From contig JAFUYP010000001.1 of assembly GCA_017470535.1 (NCBI GenBank), positions 1 through 55,987 on the forward strand: a DNA stretch of 55,987 nucleotides. The letters run 5' to 3'. Position 1 is the stretch's first letter; each line of letters opens with the position of its first letter. Of the stretch, positions 14,319 through 25,195 are shown in pieces. This DNA is from Ruminococcus sp. (GTDB taxonomy: Bacteria; Bacillota; Clostridia; Oscillospirales; Ruminococcaceae). The notes beneath the pieces were generated by a model, which was not told the DNA's origin, made no database searches, and saw only the letters and a list, made by a program, of their open reading frames with translations. The position numbers and the translations under genes were made by a program.

Positions 14319-15329
14319 ATGTCAGAGCCTCAGATGACTGAAAACGAGGTATTGTCAGGGGAGGAACAAAACCCCCTTATGAAGATAGATACGAGCTTCC
14401 GTACCTACCTGAATGTGTATACAAGGTCATTTGCAAACCATGTGGTCGGCGGCGCACTTGACTATGCGTTCGATTCGGATTTTGCGGTAAGGCAGAAGCT
14501 GTCGGGGCTTATGGGCTGGGGCAGGCTGTACAAGGCTATAACCACAGGAGATATTCCTGCCGAGGCTAAGGAAGCATTTATGAAGTGCAACCAGGCAGGT
14601 CCGCTCAAATACCCCGAGATATATGATATACTTAAAAAATGCTCCGAAAGACTGGAGCTCAATCCCCCTATACTGCTTATAAGGGACGACGATGAGAACA
14701 GGCTCATCTATTCGATAACCTGTGATAATATAGAACCCTGCATCATACTCACAACAGGGCTTATAGGTATGTGTACGAGCGAGGAATTGCAGTTCCTTAT
14801 AGGCTGCGAATGCGGCAGGCTGCAAAACAACCACATAGCGTATTCGTTTGCATTTACTTATCTTAACTACAACAAGCTCGTATTCAAACCGCTCGAGCGG
14901 TACTATAAGCAGCCGGTGAGCAATCAGCTTGTGCATACTCTTGTTGAGTGGGCAAAGTATGCCGACATAACTGCCGACAGAGCAGGCATGATATGCCTTG
15001 ACTCTCCGCACCATTACGGAAAGCTGATGTGCGATCTGTATGAAAAGGGATATGTCGATTTCCTCGGGCGTAAGTCGGAGGTAATGCACTTTGAAAAGAT
15101 ATTCGACATCTATGACAAGATAAGAGATGAAAAAGAGCCCAGACAGCTTGCGGTGGGAGATGATCTTGCGCCGCTGCAAAGACGAGTGCTTGCAGGAATG
15201 GATTTCCTCGGCTGCATAACGCTCTATAAATGGAGAAGCGACTTAAAGCGCCCCGAGGACACACCACGTTCTCAGCAGATGAGCGATATACGCTCTAATA
15301 TAATAGTCGGCTCGGATCCGGAGGTGTGA
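14319..15329 (+). CDS. M48-peptidase-like protein with degenerate zinc site
   Basis: A 336-residue protein. Residues 145-172 follow the M48 (Ste24/HtpX/Oma1) pattern T-x-G-L, then E-E-L, then the metal helix and N-N-H, but the HExxH positions read C-E-C-G-R (163-167). The third-ligand motif, normally E-x-x-A-D-R-A-G, reads D-I-T-A-D-R-A-G (216-223). The fold therefore seems kept while both zinc histidines are lost. It is probably a pseudoprotease, or binds metal through Cys. There is no signal peptide and no clear membrane helix, so it is likely cytoplasmic. AAGGTG precedes the ATG at 14319. Its stop overlaps the Shine-Dalgarno region of the next dynamin gene, so the products are probably made together. 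Confidence 0.7.
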   Translation: MSEPQMTENEVLSGEEQNPLMKIDTSFRTYLNVYTRSFANHVVGGALDYAFDSDFAVRQKLSGLMGWGRLYKAITTGDIPAEAKEAFMKCNQAGPLKYPEIYDILKKCSERLELNPPILLIRDDDENRLIYSITCDNIEPCIILTTGLIGMCTSEELQFLIGCECGRLQNNHIAYSFAFTYLNYNKLVFKPLERYYKQPVSNQLVHTLVEWAKYADITADRAGMICLDSPHHYGKLMCDLYEKGYVDFLGRKSEVMHFEKIFDIYDKIRDEKEPRQLAVGDDLAPLQRRVLAGMDFLGCITLYKWRSDLKRPEDTPRSQQMSDIRSNIIVGSDPEV

Positions 15330-15331
15330 AT

Positions 15332-17110
15332 TTGGAAGATAATAAGCTGTATTTGAATTCACACGAGGATATTGAAAAGGTCAGGGCAAGACTAAGAATG
15401 ATAGCTGACGATGAGCTTATCGCAAAGATACTTGGCGAGGAGTTTATCGAAAACCTGCGTGAGTGGGACGAGCTGATAGAAAAGCGCTCAAACGAGCCGT
15501 TCACGCTCGTGATAATGGGCGAGTTCAAGAGGGGCAAGAGTACTATTATCAATGCTCTGCTCGGCAAGGAGCTTGCACCCACAAATGTTTCGCCCGAAAC
15601 ATACACTATCAATGAGATAACCTATGCGAGAGTCCCGGGTGTCGAGGCGGTGTTTGAAAACGGCAAGCGTATGCGCCTGACTATGCGTGACGCTACCCGT
15701 GAACGCTTAGAGGCAAGAATGAAATTCTTCCCCGGCAAGATCGACCACCTTGATATAAAGGATAATTCGCAGATACTCAAAGAGATGCGTATAGTCGATA
15801 CCCCCGGTCTGTCAGACCTTGATGACCTTGACAGGCAGGTGACGGACTATATCGTGAACGCCGACGCTGTGATGTATGCTACATCGGCACTGCTGCCTTT
15901 CTCGGAATCGGAGCAGGTGTTCTTAGGCTCGCATATCCAGCCGCAGAGGTTCGGTATGCTGTATATCCTTGTGAATATGATAGACGCTCTCGGTAAAATG
16001 GAGGACGTCGAAAAGATAATGAACCGCTTTGAGGGCATAGCGGCTGAGATAGTCCCGAACGCCTTTGTATACGGTATAAGCGGCTTTGATGAGCTTGCAA
16101 GGAAAATGGGCACCAAGCGCCCTGCCGACAAGGGGACGAGGGAATTCTACGAGAGCCAGTTCTTTAAATTCGAGCTGTCGCTCAAGCGTGACATAATGAT
16201 GCGCAAGGACATTATCCGCACAAAGCGTGTCATCTCGATGTTAAGGCAGATGATAGATGAAACAAGCGCCAAGCTCAATATGTTCTATGAGATGAGCGTG
16301 CTCGACAAGCAGCGCTTAGGCGAGGTCGCAGACGGTTTTGAGCGTGAGGCTGATTCGATAGAGGCAGCCCTTGAAGAGAAAAAGCCGCTTGTGCATCTTA
16401 GCATAGTTGAGATGCAGCAGCAGGCTGAGCAGTGGATGTATGAGTTCTTTGCAAAGCTGAGAAAGAGCATACTTGAATGTCTTGACAAGGACAAGGACGG
16501 CGAGCCGGTCTACAATGCGGAGGATATTGAGAAATTCTTCTACCCGTTCCTTATGGAAAAGGTGGGGGAGGCATACCGCACCTGTATCGAGATACACAGA
16601 GAGGCTATCAATCAGGTGGTGGGCAAGATCTCGCTGGAGCTTGCTGACAAGCTGGGTATAGCAGACCTTTCGGAGGTCATGCAGTCTACGAGCGTTGACC
16701 GCATAATGATGAGCATGAACAAAAACGTCACACGTTCTGTAATGGGCGTCAAGCTGTTCGGCACGTCGGAGACATTCCCGCCGGCGACGATGACATCATT
16801 CTCGCAGATACTCAAAAAGAAAAAGCAGACGACCGACATAATCGACATAGCGCTTGAAAATTATGACGACATCAGGATAAACATTGTCGGTGACATAAAG
16901 CTCGTGTATCAGGATCTGGAGACCAAGGCTTTGCAGCAGCTCGAATCTATTTGCCGCTACCAGACAGAGGTCGGCAGAAAGGCGATAGAGCAGGCTAAGG
17001 AGGTAAGCTCCTCGGAGGAGCTTAAAGAGGAAGAGGTCAACAAGGCACTATCGACAGCAGTGTCGATGCTCAAAGAGCCTGCGAGGATACTGGAAAAATA
17101 TGATGACTGA
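15332..17110 (+). CDS. second dynamin-like GTPase, soluble
   Basis: A 593-residue dynamin-like GTPase with G1 G-E-F-K-R-G-K-S-T (about 63-71), G2 Thr in S-P-E-T-Y-T, G3 D-T-P-G-L (about 156), and G4 N-M-I-D. It therefore keeps a better G4 than its partner. The helical stalk is long (300-580) and no membrane segment is visible, so membrane contact would come from amphipathic parts or from the partner. A TTG start at 15332 is preferred because GGAGGT at 15320-15325 is 6 bases away; the GTG at 15326 touches it. Bacterial dynamins often work as heteropairs of one membrane-inserted and one soluble subunit, which fits this operon. Confidence 0.86.
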   Translation: MEDNKLYLNSHEDIEKVRARLRMIADDELIAKILGEEFIENLREWDELIEKRSNEPFTLVIMGEFKRGKSTIINALLGKELAPTNVSPETYTINEITYARVPGVEAVFENGKRMRLTMRDATRERLEARMKFFPGKIDHLDIKDNSQILKEMRIVDTPGLSDLDDLDRQVTDYIVNADAVMYATSALLPFSESEQVFLGSHIQPQRFGMLYILVNMIDALGKMEDVEKIMNRFEGIAAEIVPNAFVYGISGFDELARKMGTKRPADKGTREFYESQFFKFELSLKRDIMMRKDIIRTKRVISMLRQMIDETSAKLNMFYEMSVLDKQRLGEVADGFEREADSIEAALEEKKPLVHLSIVEMQQQAEQWMYEFFAKLRKSILECLDKDKDGEPVYNAEDIEKFFYPFLMEKVGEAYRTCIEIHREAINQVVGKISLELADKLGIADLSEVMQSTSVDRIMMSMNKNVTRSVMGVKLFGTSETFPPATMTSFSQILKKKKQTTDIIDIALENYDDIRINIVGDIKLVYQDLETKALQQLESICRYQTEVGRKAIEQAKEVSSSEELKEEEVNKALSTAVSMLKEPARILEKYDD

Positions 17111-17188
17111 GAAAGTTGCACGATAATATTTAGCATAAAAATTTACACTTTCCTAACACATCTGTCATAGTAAAACTTTTAAGACGAT

Positions 17189-17222
17189 AACGGCGCTTTG
17201 TTTGTGCAAAACGCCGTTTTTG
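17189..17222 (+). terminator. terminator of the dynamin operon
   Basis: AACGGCG and CGCCGTT pair around a 16-base loop, followed by TTTTTG. Confidence 0.75.
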
Positions 17223-17254
17223 TGTTTTCAGGGCATTTTGTAAGGTGTTTTTGC

Positions 17255-17283
17255 TTGACTTTTGATAGAAATGAGCGTATAAT
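17255..17283 (+). promoter_or_regulatory. rpoBC promoter
   Basis: TTGACT (17255-17260), 17-base spacer, TATAAT (17278-17283). The 5' leader is about 125 bases. No L10 or L7/L12 gene lies between it and rpoB. Confidence 0.75.
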
Positions 17284-17415
17284 AATATACTGTATCATAA
17301 TGGATTTTTCTACGCCAAAAGGTGGAAAAACTGCTGTGTTCCTGCGGCGCTTTTGCTGTGAGAATGCCCGGTTTAAAGCCTTTTGCACACAAATTGTAAG
17401 GAGTGATCAAAGCCT

Positions 17416-20400
17416 ATGCTGAATGTGAAGGACGTCAAGCTCGGCAAAAATACTCGTAAGAGCTTTGCCAAGATCGACGAGGTCCTCGAGATGCCAAATC
17501 TTATCGAGGTTCAGAAAAACTCGTATAAGTGGTTTCTTGATGAGGGTCTGAGAGAGGTGTTCCGTGATGTGGCGACTATCACCGACTATAACGGTAACCT
17601 GGAGCTGAACTTCGTTGACTACCGTATCGACGATAAGCCCAAGTACACGGTCGCTGAATGTAAGGACAGAGATGTCACCTACGCCGCCCCCCTCAGAGTA
17701 ACTGCAAGACTCAACAACAACGAAACAGGAGAGATCAAGGAGTCGGAAGTGTTTATGGGCGACTTCCCGATGATGACAGATTCGGGTACGTTCGTTATAA
17801 ACGGTGCTGAACGTGTTATCGTATCCCAGCTCGTAAGATCTCCGGGCGTTTACTATGCTGTTGATAAGGACAAGACCGGTAAGGACCTTTTCCGTGCGAC
17901 AGTTATCCCTAACCGTGGTGCGTGGTTAGAGTATGAAATGGACTCTAATGACGTGGTCTATGTAAGGATAGACAAGAACAGGAAGATACCGCTCACTATC
18001 TTTATCCGTGCTATCGGTATGGGCACAAATGAGGAGATAGAGGAGACCTTCGGCAAGGATCTGAGGATAGAGGAGACTATCCTTCAGAAGGATCAGACAG
18101 CCAACAGGGAAGAGGCTCTCTTAGAGGTTTACAAGAAGCTCCGCCCGGGCGAGCCGCCTACGGTGGACAGTGCTGTCACACATCTTAATAACCTCTTCTT
18201 CGATGCAAGAAGATACGATCTTTCAAGATTCGGAAGATATAAGTATAATAAAAAGCTCGGCATAGGCTCACGTCTTGCAGGGCACACGCTTGCAAGACCT
18301 GTTGCGAATCCGCTCACAGGTGAGATAATGGCAGATGCAGGCGAGCTTATCAAGTTCGATAAGGCGCTTGAGATCGAGCAGGCAGGTGTAATGGAATGCT
18401 ACGTTACTGTTGAGGTAAAGGAGTACTACACTACACCCACAGGCGAGACTTCTACAAGATTTGAAGAGAAGGAAGTCAAGATCATAGGCTCGGGCATGGT
18501 AGATATTTCCGGCTATGTTGATTTTGACTGCACAGAGTATGGTATCAATGAAAAGGTATCCTTCAATGTGCTGCGTGATATACTTGAAAACAGCGACGAC
18601 GAGGAGGAGTTAAGAGAAAATATCGCTTCCCGCCGTGATGAGCTTGTTCCGAAGCATATCACTATTGATGATATTGTTGCAACTGTTTCTTATTTCTTGA
18701 ACCTCTGTGACGGCGTCGGCACGGTAGACGACATCGATCACTTAGGCAACAGAAGAATAAGATCGGTAGGCGAGCTTTTACAGAACCAGTTCAGGATAGG
18801 CTTCACAAGAATGGAGCGTGTTATCCGTGAGAGAATGAACACCCAGTCACAGGATATGGATGTCATCACTCCCACAGCGCTTATAAATATACGTCCTATC
18901 ACTGCGGCTATAAAGGAATTCTTTGGTTCATCTCCGCTGTCGCAGTTCATGGATCAGAATAACCCCCTGGCAGAGCTTACTCACAAGAGAAGACTTTCCG
19001 CACTGGGTCCCGGCGGTCTTTCAAGAGACCGTGCCGGATTTGAGGTGCGTGACGTTCACTATACACACTACGGAAGAATGTGTCCTATCGAGACACCTGA
19101 AGGTCCTAACATCGGACTTATCTCCTACCTTGCATCCTTCGCAAGGATAAACGAATACGGCTTTATCGAAGCGCCTTACAGACGTGTTGATAAGGAAACA
19201 GGCGTAGTTACCGACGAGGTGGTTTATATGACTGCCGATGTCGAGGATAATTATATGGTAGCTCAGGCAAACGAGCCTCTTACCGAGGATCATAAGTTTG
19301 CAAGGGCTAAGGTAAACGGCAGATACCGTGACCAGATCTTAGAGATAGAGCGTGAGCAGATAGACTTTATGGACGTATCACCTAAAATGGTGGTATCAGT
19401 CGCAACTGCCTGCATACCGTTCCTTGAAAATGATGACGCTAACCGTGCGCTGATGGGCTCGAATATGCAGAGGCAGGCTGTGCCGCTTCTCAAAACTGAA
19501 AGCCCGATAGTCGGCACGGGTATGGAGTACAAGGCTTGCCTTGACTCGGGCGTTGCGGTAGTATCCGACAAGCCCGGTACTGTTACGAGCGTTGACGCTG
19601 AAAAGATAGTTGTTCAGGAGGATACCGGCGAGGAGCGCACCTACCAGCTGACTAAGTTCAAGAGGTCGAATGCCGGCACCTGCACAAATCAGAGACCTAT
19701 CGTTGAGGAGGGCGAGAGGATAACCGCTCACCAGATAATCGGTGACGGCCCTGCGACCTGCGACGGTGAGCTTTCCCTCGGTAAGAATGCTCTTATCGGC
19801 TTCATGACATGGGAGGGCTACAACTACGAGGACGCTGTACTCCTTAATGAGAACCTCGTTAAGCAGGACAGATATACCTCTATACACATAGAAGAATATG
19901 AAATAGAAGCAAGAGATACCAAGCTCGGACCTGAGGAGATCACAAGAGATATTCCCAATGTCGGTGAGGACGCTCTTAAAGACCTTGATGAGAACGGTAT
20001 CATAAGAATAGGTGCTGAGGTAAGATCGGGAGATATTCTCGTAGGTAAGGTAACTCCTAAGGGCGAGACCGAGCTTACGGCAGAGGAAAGGCTCCTGCGT
20101 GCGATCTTCGGTGAGAAGGCAAGAGAGGTAAGGGATAACTCCCTTAAAGTTCCGCACGGCGAAGCAGGTATCATAATAGATGTAAAGATATTCACCAGAG
20201 AGAACTGCGATGAGCTGTCACCGGGAGTAAACAAGCTCGTAAGATGCTACATCGCTCAGAAGAGAAAGATCTCTGTCGGCGATAAGATGGCAGGACGTCA
20301 CGGTAACAAGGGCGTTGTTTCGAGGATACTTCCGCAGGAGGATATGCCGTTCCTTGAAGACGGTACTCCGCTCGATATAGTTCTTAACCCTCTGGGCGTA

Positions 20401-21285
20401 CCTTCACGAATGAATATCGGTCAGGTGCTTGAAGTTCACCTCGGTATGGCGTGCAAGGCGCTCGGCATAAAGATAATGACCCCTGTATTTGACGGCGCTC
20501 ACGAGTCGGACATCAGAGAGGCGTTCAGAATGGCTCAGCAGATACATCTGGAGCATAAGGACGACCCGTTTGAAGTAAGGACGATGGGCGAGATAATCAA
20601 TACAAAGGCACTCAATTACAGCGAGGACGGCAAGTTCGACGTTTATGACGGAAGAACCGGTCAGAAGTTCGATAACAGAGTTACAGTAGGGTATATGTAC
20701 TACCTGAAGCTCCACCACCTCGTTGATGATAAGATACACGCACGTTCCGTAGGTCCGTATGCACTCGTAACTCAGCAGCCGCTCGGCGGTAAGGCACAGT
20801 TCGGCGGTCAGAGATTCGGTGAAATGGAAGTATGGGCACTCGAAGCATACGGCGCTGCATATACACTTCAGGAGATACTCACTGTCAAGTCGGACGATAC
20901 CATAGGAAGAGTAAAGACCTATGAGGCGATAGTCAAGGGTCAGAACATACCCAAGCCCTGCGTACCTGAGGCATTCAGGGTACTGTTCAAGGAAATGCAG
21001 TCGCTCGGTCTTAATGTCGCTGTACTTGATGACAAGGGCGAGGAGATCGACCTCAAACAGAACTTTGATGACGATGACGATTACGTTCCCGCATCAGCCG
21101 AGATCAATGACGAGGGCAACTATACTGCCGAGAACAGCGGCTTTGGTGACGGCTATATGGCAGAGGACGAGAACGGCACATCAGAGCTTGAAGACGACTA
21201 CACCTTTGACGATGACGATGATGATTATTCCTATGATGACGATGATTTTGCTGACGACGGCGACTACTTCGACGAGAGGGAATAA
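17416..21285 (+). CDS. rpoB: RNA polymerase beta subunit
   Basis: A 1289-residue beta subunit of RNA polymerase. All large conserved blocks are present, including the rifampicin pocket ([10 protein letters not shown] at about 512, then [13 protein letters not shown]), which has the wild-type sensitive residues. The [10 protein letters not shown] block and the C-terminal [15 protein letters not shown] block are also present. The last 75 residues form an unusually acidic tail full of Asp runs. AAGGAG lies about 13 bases before the ATG. It is followed by rpoC after 57 bases, but preceded by the dynamin operon, not by rplJ-rplL. Confidence 0.99.
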   Translation: MLNVKDVKLGKNTRKSFAKIDEVLEMPNLIEVQKNSYKWFLDEGLREVFRDVATITDYNGNLELNFVDYRIDDKPKYTVAECKDRDVTYAAPLRVTARLNNNETGEIKESEVFMGDFPMMTDSGTFVINGAERVIVSQLVRSPGVYYAVDKDKTGKDLFRATVIPNRGAWLEYEMDSNDVVYVRIDKNRKIPLTIFIRAIGMGTNEEIEETFGKDLRIEETILQKDQTANREEALLEVYKKLRPGEPPTVDSAVTHLNNLFFDARRYDLSRFGRYKYNKKLGIGSRLAGHTLARPVANPLTGEIMADAGELIKFDKALEIEQAGVMECYVTVEVKEYYTTPTGETSTRFEEKEVKIIGSGMVDISGYVDFDCTEYGINEKVSFNVLRDILENSDDEEELRENIASRRDELVPKHITIDDIVATVSYFLNLCDGVGTVDDIDHLGNRRIRSVGELLQNQFRIGFTRMERVIRERMNTQSQDMDVITPTALINIRPITAAIKEFFGSSPLSQFMDQNNPLAELTHKRRLSALGPGGLSRDRAGFEVRDVHYTHYGRMCPIETPEGPNIGLISYLASFARINEYGFIEAPYRRVDKETGVVTDEVVYMTADVEDNYMVAQANEPLTEDHKFARAKVNGRYRDQILEIEREQIDFMDVSPKMVVSVATACIPFLENDDANRALMGSNMQRQAVPLLKTESPIVGTGMEYKACLDSGVAVVSDKPGTVTSVDAEKIVVQEDTGEERTYQLTKFKRSNAGTCTNQRPIVEEGERITAHQIIGDGPATCDGELSLGKNALIGFMTWEGYNYEDAVLLNENLVKQDRYTSIHIEEYEIEARDTKLGPEEITRDIPNVGEDALKDLDENGIIRIGAEVRSGDILVGKVTPKGETELTAEERLLRAIFGEKAREVRDNSLKVPHGEAGIIIDVKIFTRENCDELSPGVNKLVRCYIAQKRKISVGDKMAGRHGNKGVVSRILPQEDMPFLEDGTPLDIVLNPLGVPSRMNIGQVLEVHLGMACKALGIKIMTPVFDGAHESDIREAFRMAQQIHLEHKDDPFEVRTMGEIINTKALNYSEDGKFDVYDGRTGQKFDNRVTVGYMYYLKLHHLVDDKIHARSVGPYALVTQQPLGGKAQFGGQRFGEMEVWALEAYGAAYTLQEILTVKSDDTIGRVKTYEAIVKGQNIPKPCVPEAFRVLFKEMQSLGLNVAVLDDKGEEIDLKQNFDDDDDYVPASAEINDEGNYTAENSGFGDGYMAEDENGTSELEDDYTFDDDDDDYSYDDDDFADDGDYFDERE

Positions 21286-21342
21286 CGACCTGTCATTCAA
21301 AGCCAACCGACAAACGTAAAAACAGGAAGAGGGTACACTATA

Positions 21343-24300
21343 TTGGAATTTAATGTATTTGACTCTATAAAGATAGGTCTTGCATCGCCCGACCAGATAC
21401 GCAAATGGTCATACGGTGTGGTTGAGAGACCTGAAACTATAAACTACCGTACACAGAAGCCGGAGCGTGACGGTCTTTTCTGTGAAAGGATATTCGGGCC
21501 TACAAAGGACTGGGAATGTCACTGCGGCAAGTACAAGAAGATACGCTTCAAGGGCAAGATCTGCGAGCGCTGCGGCGTTGAGGTGACAAGGGCTAAGGTA
21601 AGACGTGAGAGAATGGGTCACATCGAGCTTGCAGCACCTGTATCTCATATATGGTACTTCAAGGGCACACCTTCAAGGATAGGTCAGATGCTCGAGGTAT
21701 CGCAGAAAAGACTTGAAGAGGTACTTTACTTTACAAAGTATATCGTAATAGACCCCGGCGATACCGGACTTTTGAAGTGCCAGCTGCTCACTGAGCGTGA
21801 GTATGAGGAAATGGTAGAAAAGTACGAGGATGGGTTCAGAGCCGGAATGGGCGCTGAGGCTATCAAGGAGCTGCTCGAGGAGATAGATCTTGACAAGCTC
21901 GCAGACGAGATAAAGGCAGAGCTTAAAGACCTGCCTGCCGGTCAGAAGAGGATAAAGCTGCTCAAAAGATTGCAGATCGTTGAGGCTTTCAGGACCTCGG
22001 GCAACAGACCTGAGTGGATGATACTCGAAGCACTCCCTGTTATCCCTCCGGATCTCAGACCTATGGTAGTCCTCGACGGCGGCAGATATGCAACATCTGA
22101 CCTTAATGACCTTTACAGAAGAGTTATCAACCGTAACAACAGACTTAAAAAGATGTTAGAGCTTGAAGCTCCTGACATCATCGTGAGAAACGAAAAGAGA
22201 ATGCTCCAGGAGGCTGTGGACGCACTTATAGACAACGGCAGACACGGCAGACCTGTTACAGGTCCTAACAACAGAGCGTTCAAGTCGCTTTCCGATATGT
22301 TAAAGGGTAAGCAGGGACGTTTCCGTCAGAACCTTCTTGGTAAGCGTGTTGACTACTCCGGACGTTCAGTTATCGTCGTAGGTCCTGAGCTTAAAATGTA
22401 TCAGTGCGGTCTGCCTAAGGAAATGGCACTTGAGCTGTTCAAGCCCTTCGTTATGAAGAGGCTCGTTGATACCAACTCACCGTCTGTAAACATCAAGAGC
22501 GCAAGAAAAATGGTAGAGCGTGGAACAGACCCGAGAGTCTGGGACGCACTTGAAAATGTTATCCAGGGGCACCCTGTAATGCTCAACCGTGCGCCTACAC
22601 TTCACAGGCTCGGTATCCAGGCATTTGAGCCGATACTCGTTGAGGGCAGAGCTATAAAGCTGCATCCGCTGGTATGTACAGCGTTCAACGCTGACTTCGA
22701 CGGCGACCAGATGGCAGTACATCTCCCTCTCTCAGTTGAAGCTCAGGCTGAGGCAAGGTTCCTCATGCTTGCTGCAAATAACCTTTTAAAGCCGTCTGAC
22801 GGACGACCGGTAGCTATACCGTCGCAGGATATGCTGCTCGGTTCTTACTACCTGACGCTGCAAAAGCCCGGCGAGCCCGGCGAGGGCAAGGTGTTTGCCA
22901 ACGTCAACGAAGCTCTTATGGCTTATGATGCAGGTATCGTTTCGCTCCAGGCAGCTATCAAGGTAAGGATAACCAAGGAGATAGGCGAGAAGAAGATCTC
23001 AAAGATAATAGATGCCACAGTCGGCAGACTTATCTTCAATGAGAATATACCGCAGGATCTGGGATATGTTGACAGAACTAACTCCGAAAAGCAGTTTGAT
23101 CTTGAAATATCGTTCCTGGTCAAGAAAAAGCAGCTCGGTGATATAATCGACCGCTGCATACAGCGCCACGGCACAACAGCAACTTCTGAGGTGCTTGACA
23201 ATATCAAGGCGCTCGGCTATAAGTATTCAACAAAGGCAGCTATCACAGTCGCTGTATGCGACGCTACCATACCGGAGGCTAAGAAGGATATCCTTGCCAA
23301 TGCCGACAAGAAGGTAGACAAGATAGATATGCAGTATAAGAGAGGCTACATCTCCCGTGAGGAGCGTTCGGCAAGCTTTATCGACATCTGGAACAAGGCT
23401 ACCGACGAGGTATCCGAAGCACTGCTCAGCAGCATAGATCCGTACAACCCGATCAATATGATGGCTGACTCCGGTGCGAGAGGTTCTAACTCTCAGATAA
23501 GACAGCTTGCAGGTATGCGTGGACTTATCGCAAATACCTCGGGTTCGACTATCGAAATGCCTATCAGGGCTAACTACCGTGAGGGTCTGAATGTACTGGA
23601 ATACTTCATTTCCTCCCGTGGTGCGAGAAAGGGTCTTGCTGATACCGCTCTGCGTACCGCTGACTCGGGTTATCTGACAAGACGTCTTGTCGATGTATCG
23701 CAGGAGGTCATCATCCGTGAGGAGGACTGCGGCACTACAAACGGCATTGATGTATTCGAGATCAAGAACGGCAACGAAATGATCGAGCCTTTCAAGGAAA
23801 GACTTACAGGCAGATATTTAGCTCATGACCTGAAGGATCCCAAGACAGGCGAGATGATAGTTTCACACAACAAGCTCATAACCGGTCACGACGCTGACAG
23901 GATAATCGCAGCACTCGAAGCAGAGGGCAAGGACAGGATAAAGATACGTTCCGTACTCGCCTGCGAAGCTAAGCACGGCGTATGCGCTAAGTGCTACGGC
24001 GCTAACCTTGCAAACTCCAACCCTGTAAGGATAGGTGAGGCTGTTGGTATAATCGCAGCTCAGTCTATCGGTGAGCCGGGTACTCAGCTGACTATGAGAA
24101 CCTTCCACACCGGCGGTGTTGCAAAGGGTGACGGTGACATCACACAGGGTCTTCCGAGAGTAGAAGAGCTGTTTGAGTCAAGAAAGCCCAAGGGCGCTGC
24201 TATCATCACAAGGATAGACGGCAAGGTAAGGATAGAGGAAGTCAAGAAGAACAAGCAGATAGTCGTTACGAGCGAGGACGCAGAGAATGTAGCGGAGGAA

Positions 24301-24942
24301 AGATACACTATCCCTTACGGCTTCAAGATAAAGGTACACGAGGGCGACACTGTAACAAAGGGTCAGCCGCTCACAGAGGGCTCTATCTATCCTGCTGATA
24401 TACTTGAAGTAAACGGCATAGAGGCTGTTGAGAACTACATCATCACCGAGGTACAGAAGGTTTACCGTTTACAGGGTGTTGATATCAACGACAAGCACAT
24501 TGAAGTTATCGTTCGTCAGATGATGAGAAAGGTCAAGATAGACGACGCAGGCTCGTCCTATCAGCTGCCGGGCACGCTCATCGACAAGGGCGACGTGGCA
24601 TTCATCAATTCAGAGATACAGAAGGAGATAGACGAGGGCAGAGAGGATGCAAAACTCATCTCCACAGTACCTGTACTCCAGGGTATCACAAAGGCATCAT
24701 CGAACTCCGATTCGTTCATGTCTGCTGCATCATTCCAGGAGACTACAAAGGCTCTTACCGACGCTGCTATCAAGGGCAAGACCGATAAGCTGGTAGGTCT
24801 GAAGGAAAATGTTATCATCGGTAAGCTGATACCTGCCGGAACAGGTCTTGATGTTTACAACAATGTAAGTGTATACAAGAACGAAACTACTTCGTCATCT
24901 GTTCTTTCACCTGATGTTGTAAATCCGTATCACATGATATAA
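21343..24942 (+). CDS. rpoC: RNA polymerase beta' subunit
   Basis: A 1199-residue beta' subunit, the usual Firmicutes length. It has the N-terminal zinc finger (C-H-C-G, then C-E-R-C-G, residues 60-78), the catalytic N-A-D-F-D-G-D-Q-M loop, the bridge and trigger helix region, and the second zinc site (C-A-K-C-Y-G-A-N-L) near residue 880. The start is TTG at 21343 with AGGAAGAGG about 10 bases upstream. It ends with a strong terminator, so rpoB-rpoC form a two-gene operon. Confidence 0.99.
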   Translation: MEFNVFDSIKIGLASPDQIRKWSYGVVERPETINYRTQKPERDGLFCERIFGPTKDWECHCGKYKKIRFKGKICERCGVEVTRAKVRRERMGHIELAAPVSHIWYFKGTPSRIGQMLEVSQKRLEEVLYFTKYIVIDPGDTGLLKCQLLTEREYEEMVEKYEDGFRAGMGAEAIKELLEEIDLDKLADEIKAELKDLPAGQKRIKLLKRLQIVEAFRTSGNRPEWMILEALPVIPPDLRPMVVLDGGRYATSDLNDLYRRVINRNNRLKKMLELEAPDIIVRNEKRMLQEAVDALIDNGRHGRPVTGPNNRAFKSLSDMLKGKQGRFRQNLLGKRVDYSGRSVIVVGPELKMYQCGLPKEMALELFKPFVMKRLVDTNSPSVNIKSARKMVERGTDPRVWDALENVIQGHPVMLNRAPTLHRLGIQAFEPILVEGRAIKLHPLVCTAFNADFDGDQMAVHLPLSVEAQAEARFLMLAANNLLKPSDGRPVAIPSQDMLLGSYYLTLQKPGEPGEGKVFANVNEALMAYDAGIVSLQAAIKVRITKEIGEKKISKIIDATVGRLIFNENIPQDLGYVDRTNSEKQFDLEISFLVKKKQLGDIIDRCIQRHGTTATSEVLDNIKALGYKYSTKAAITVAVCDATIPEAKKDILANADKKVDKIDMQYKRGYISREERSASFIDIWNKATDEVSEALLSSIDPYNPINMMADSGARGSNSQIRQLAGMRGLIANTSGSTIEMPIRANYREGLNVLEYFISSRGARKGLADTALRTADSGYLTRRLVDVSQEVIIREEDCGTTNGIDVFEIKNGNEMIEPFKERLTGRYLAHDLKDPKTGEMIVSHNKLITGHDADRIIAALEAEGKDRIKIRSVLACEAKHGVCAKCYGANLANSNPVRIGEAVGIIAAQSIGEPGTQLTMRTFHTGGVAKGDGDITQGLPRVEELFESRKPKGAAIITRIDGKVRIEEVKKNKQIVVTSEDAENVAEERYTIPYGFKIKVHEGDTVTKGQPLTEGSIYPADILEVNGIEAVENYIITEVQKVYRLQGVDINDKHIEVIVRQMMRKVKIDDAGSSYQLPGTLIDKGDVAFINSEIQKEIDEGREDAKLISTVPVLQGITKASSNSDSFMSAASFQETTKALTDAAIKGKTDKLVGLKENVIIGKLIPAGTGLDVYNNVSVYKNETTSSSVLSPDVVNPYHMI

Positions 24943-24949
24943 CTATATC

Positions 24950-24975
24950 AAAAGCCGCCTTCGGGCGGCTTTTGT
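24950..24975 (+). terminator. rpoBC terminator
   Basis: AAAGCCGCC and GGCGGCTTT pair around a TTCG-type loop, followed by TTTGTGTTT. Confidence 0.9.
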
Positions 24976-25009
24976 GTTTGGGATAGAACCGGATCTATCT
25001 CGATCTACT

Positions 25010-25105
25010 ATGCACAATGATAATGCACAATTAAGGTGGTGGGCTTCGCCCGCTGATTTAAAGCGGCTGTGATGCAAATCAACAATTGTCAATTATTTGA
25101 ATACC
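25010..25105. repeat. intergenic sequence with short internal repeats
   Basis: Contains two close copies of ATGCACAAT, a GGGC-TTCG-CCCG hairpin, and the near-palindrome CAATTGTCAATT. No gene is visible between rpoC and the lipoprotein. It may be a remnant of a dispersed repeat. Confidence 0.35.
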
Positions 25106-25141
25106 TTCCCTTGTTACATTATGGAGAGTTGTGTTATGCTC

Positions 25142-25170
25142 TTGCAAAATAAAGAAAAGTATAGTATAAT
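25142..25170 (+). promoter_or_regulatory. promoter of the lipoprotein-tautomerase pair
   Basis: TTGCAA (25142-25147), 17-base spacer, TATAAT (25165-25170). Confidence 0.7.
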
Positions 25171-25195
25171 AAAATAGTCGGAAGGGGCGGATAAA

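Noticed and set aside
14427-15179. 250-codon minus-strand frame inside the M48-like gene
   Set aside because: The plus-strand gene fits the operon and has family motifs; the antisense frame has neither.
19396-20157. 253-codon minus-strand frame inside rpoB
   Set aside because: Shadow of a strongly codon-biased essential gene.
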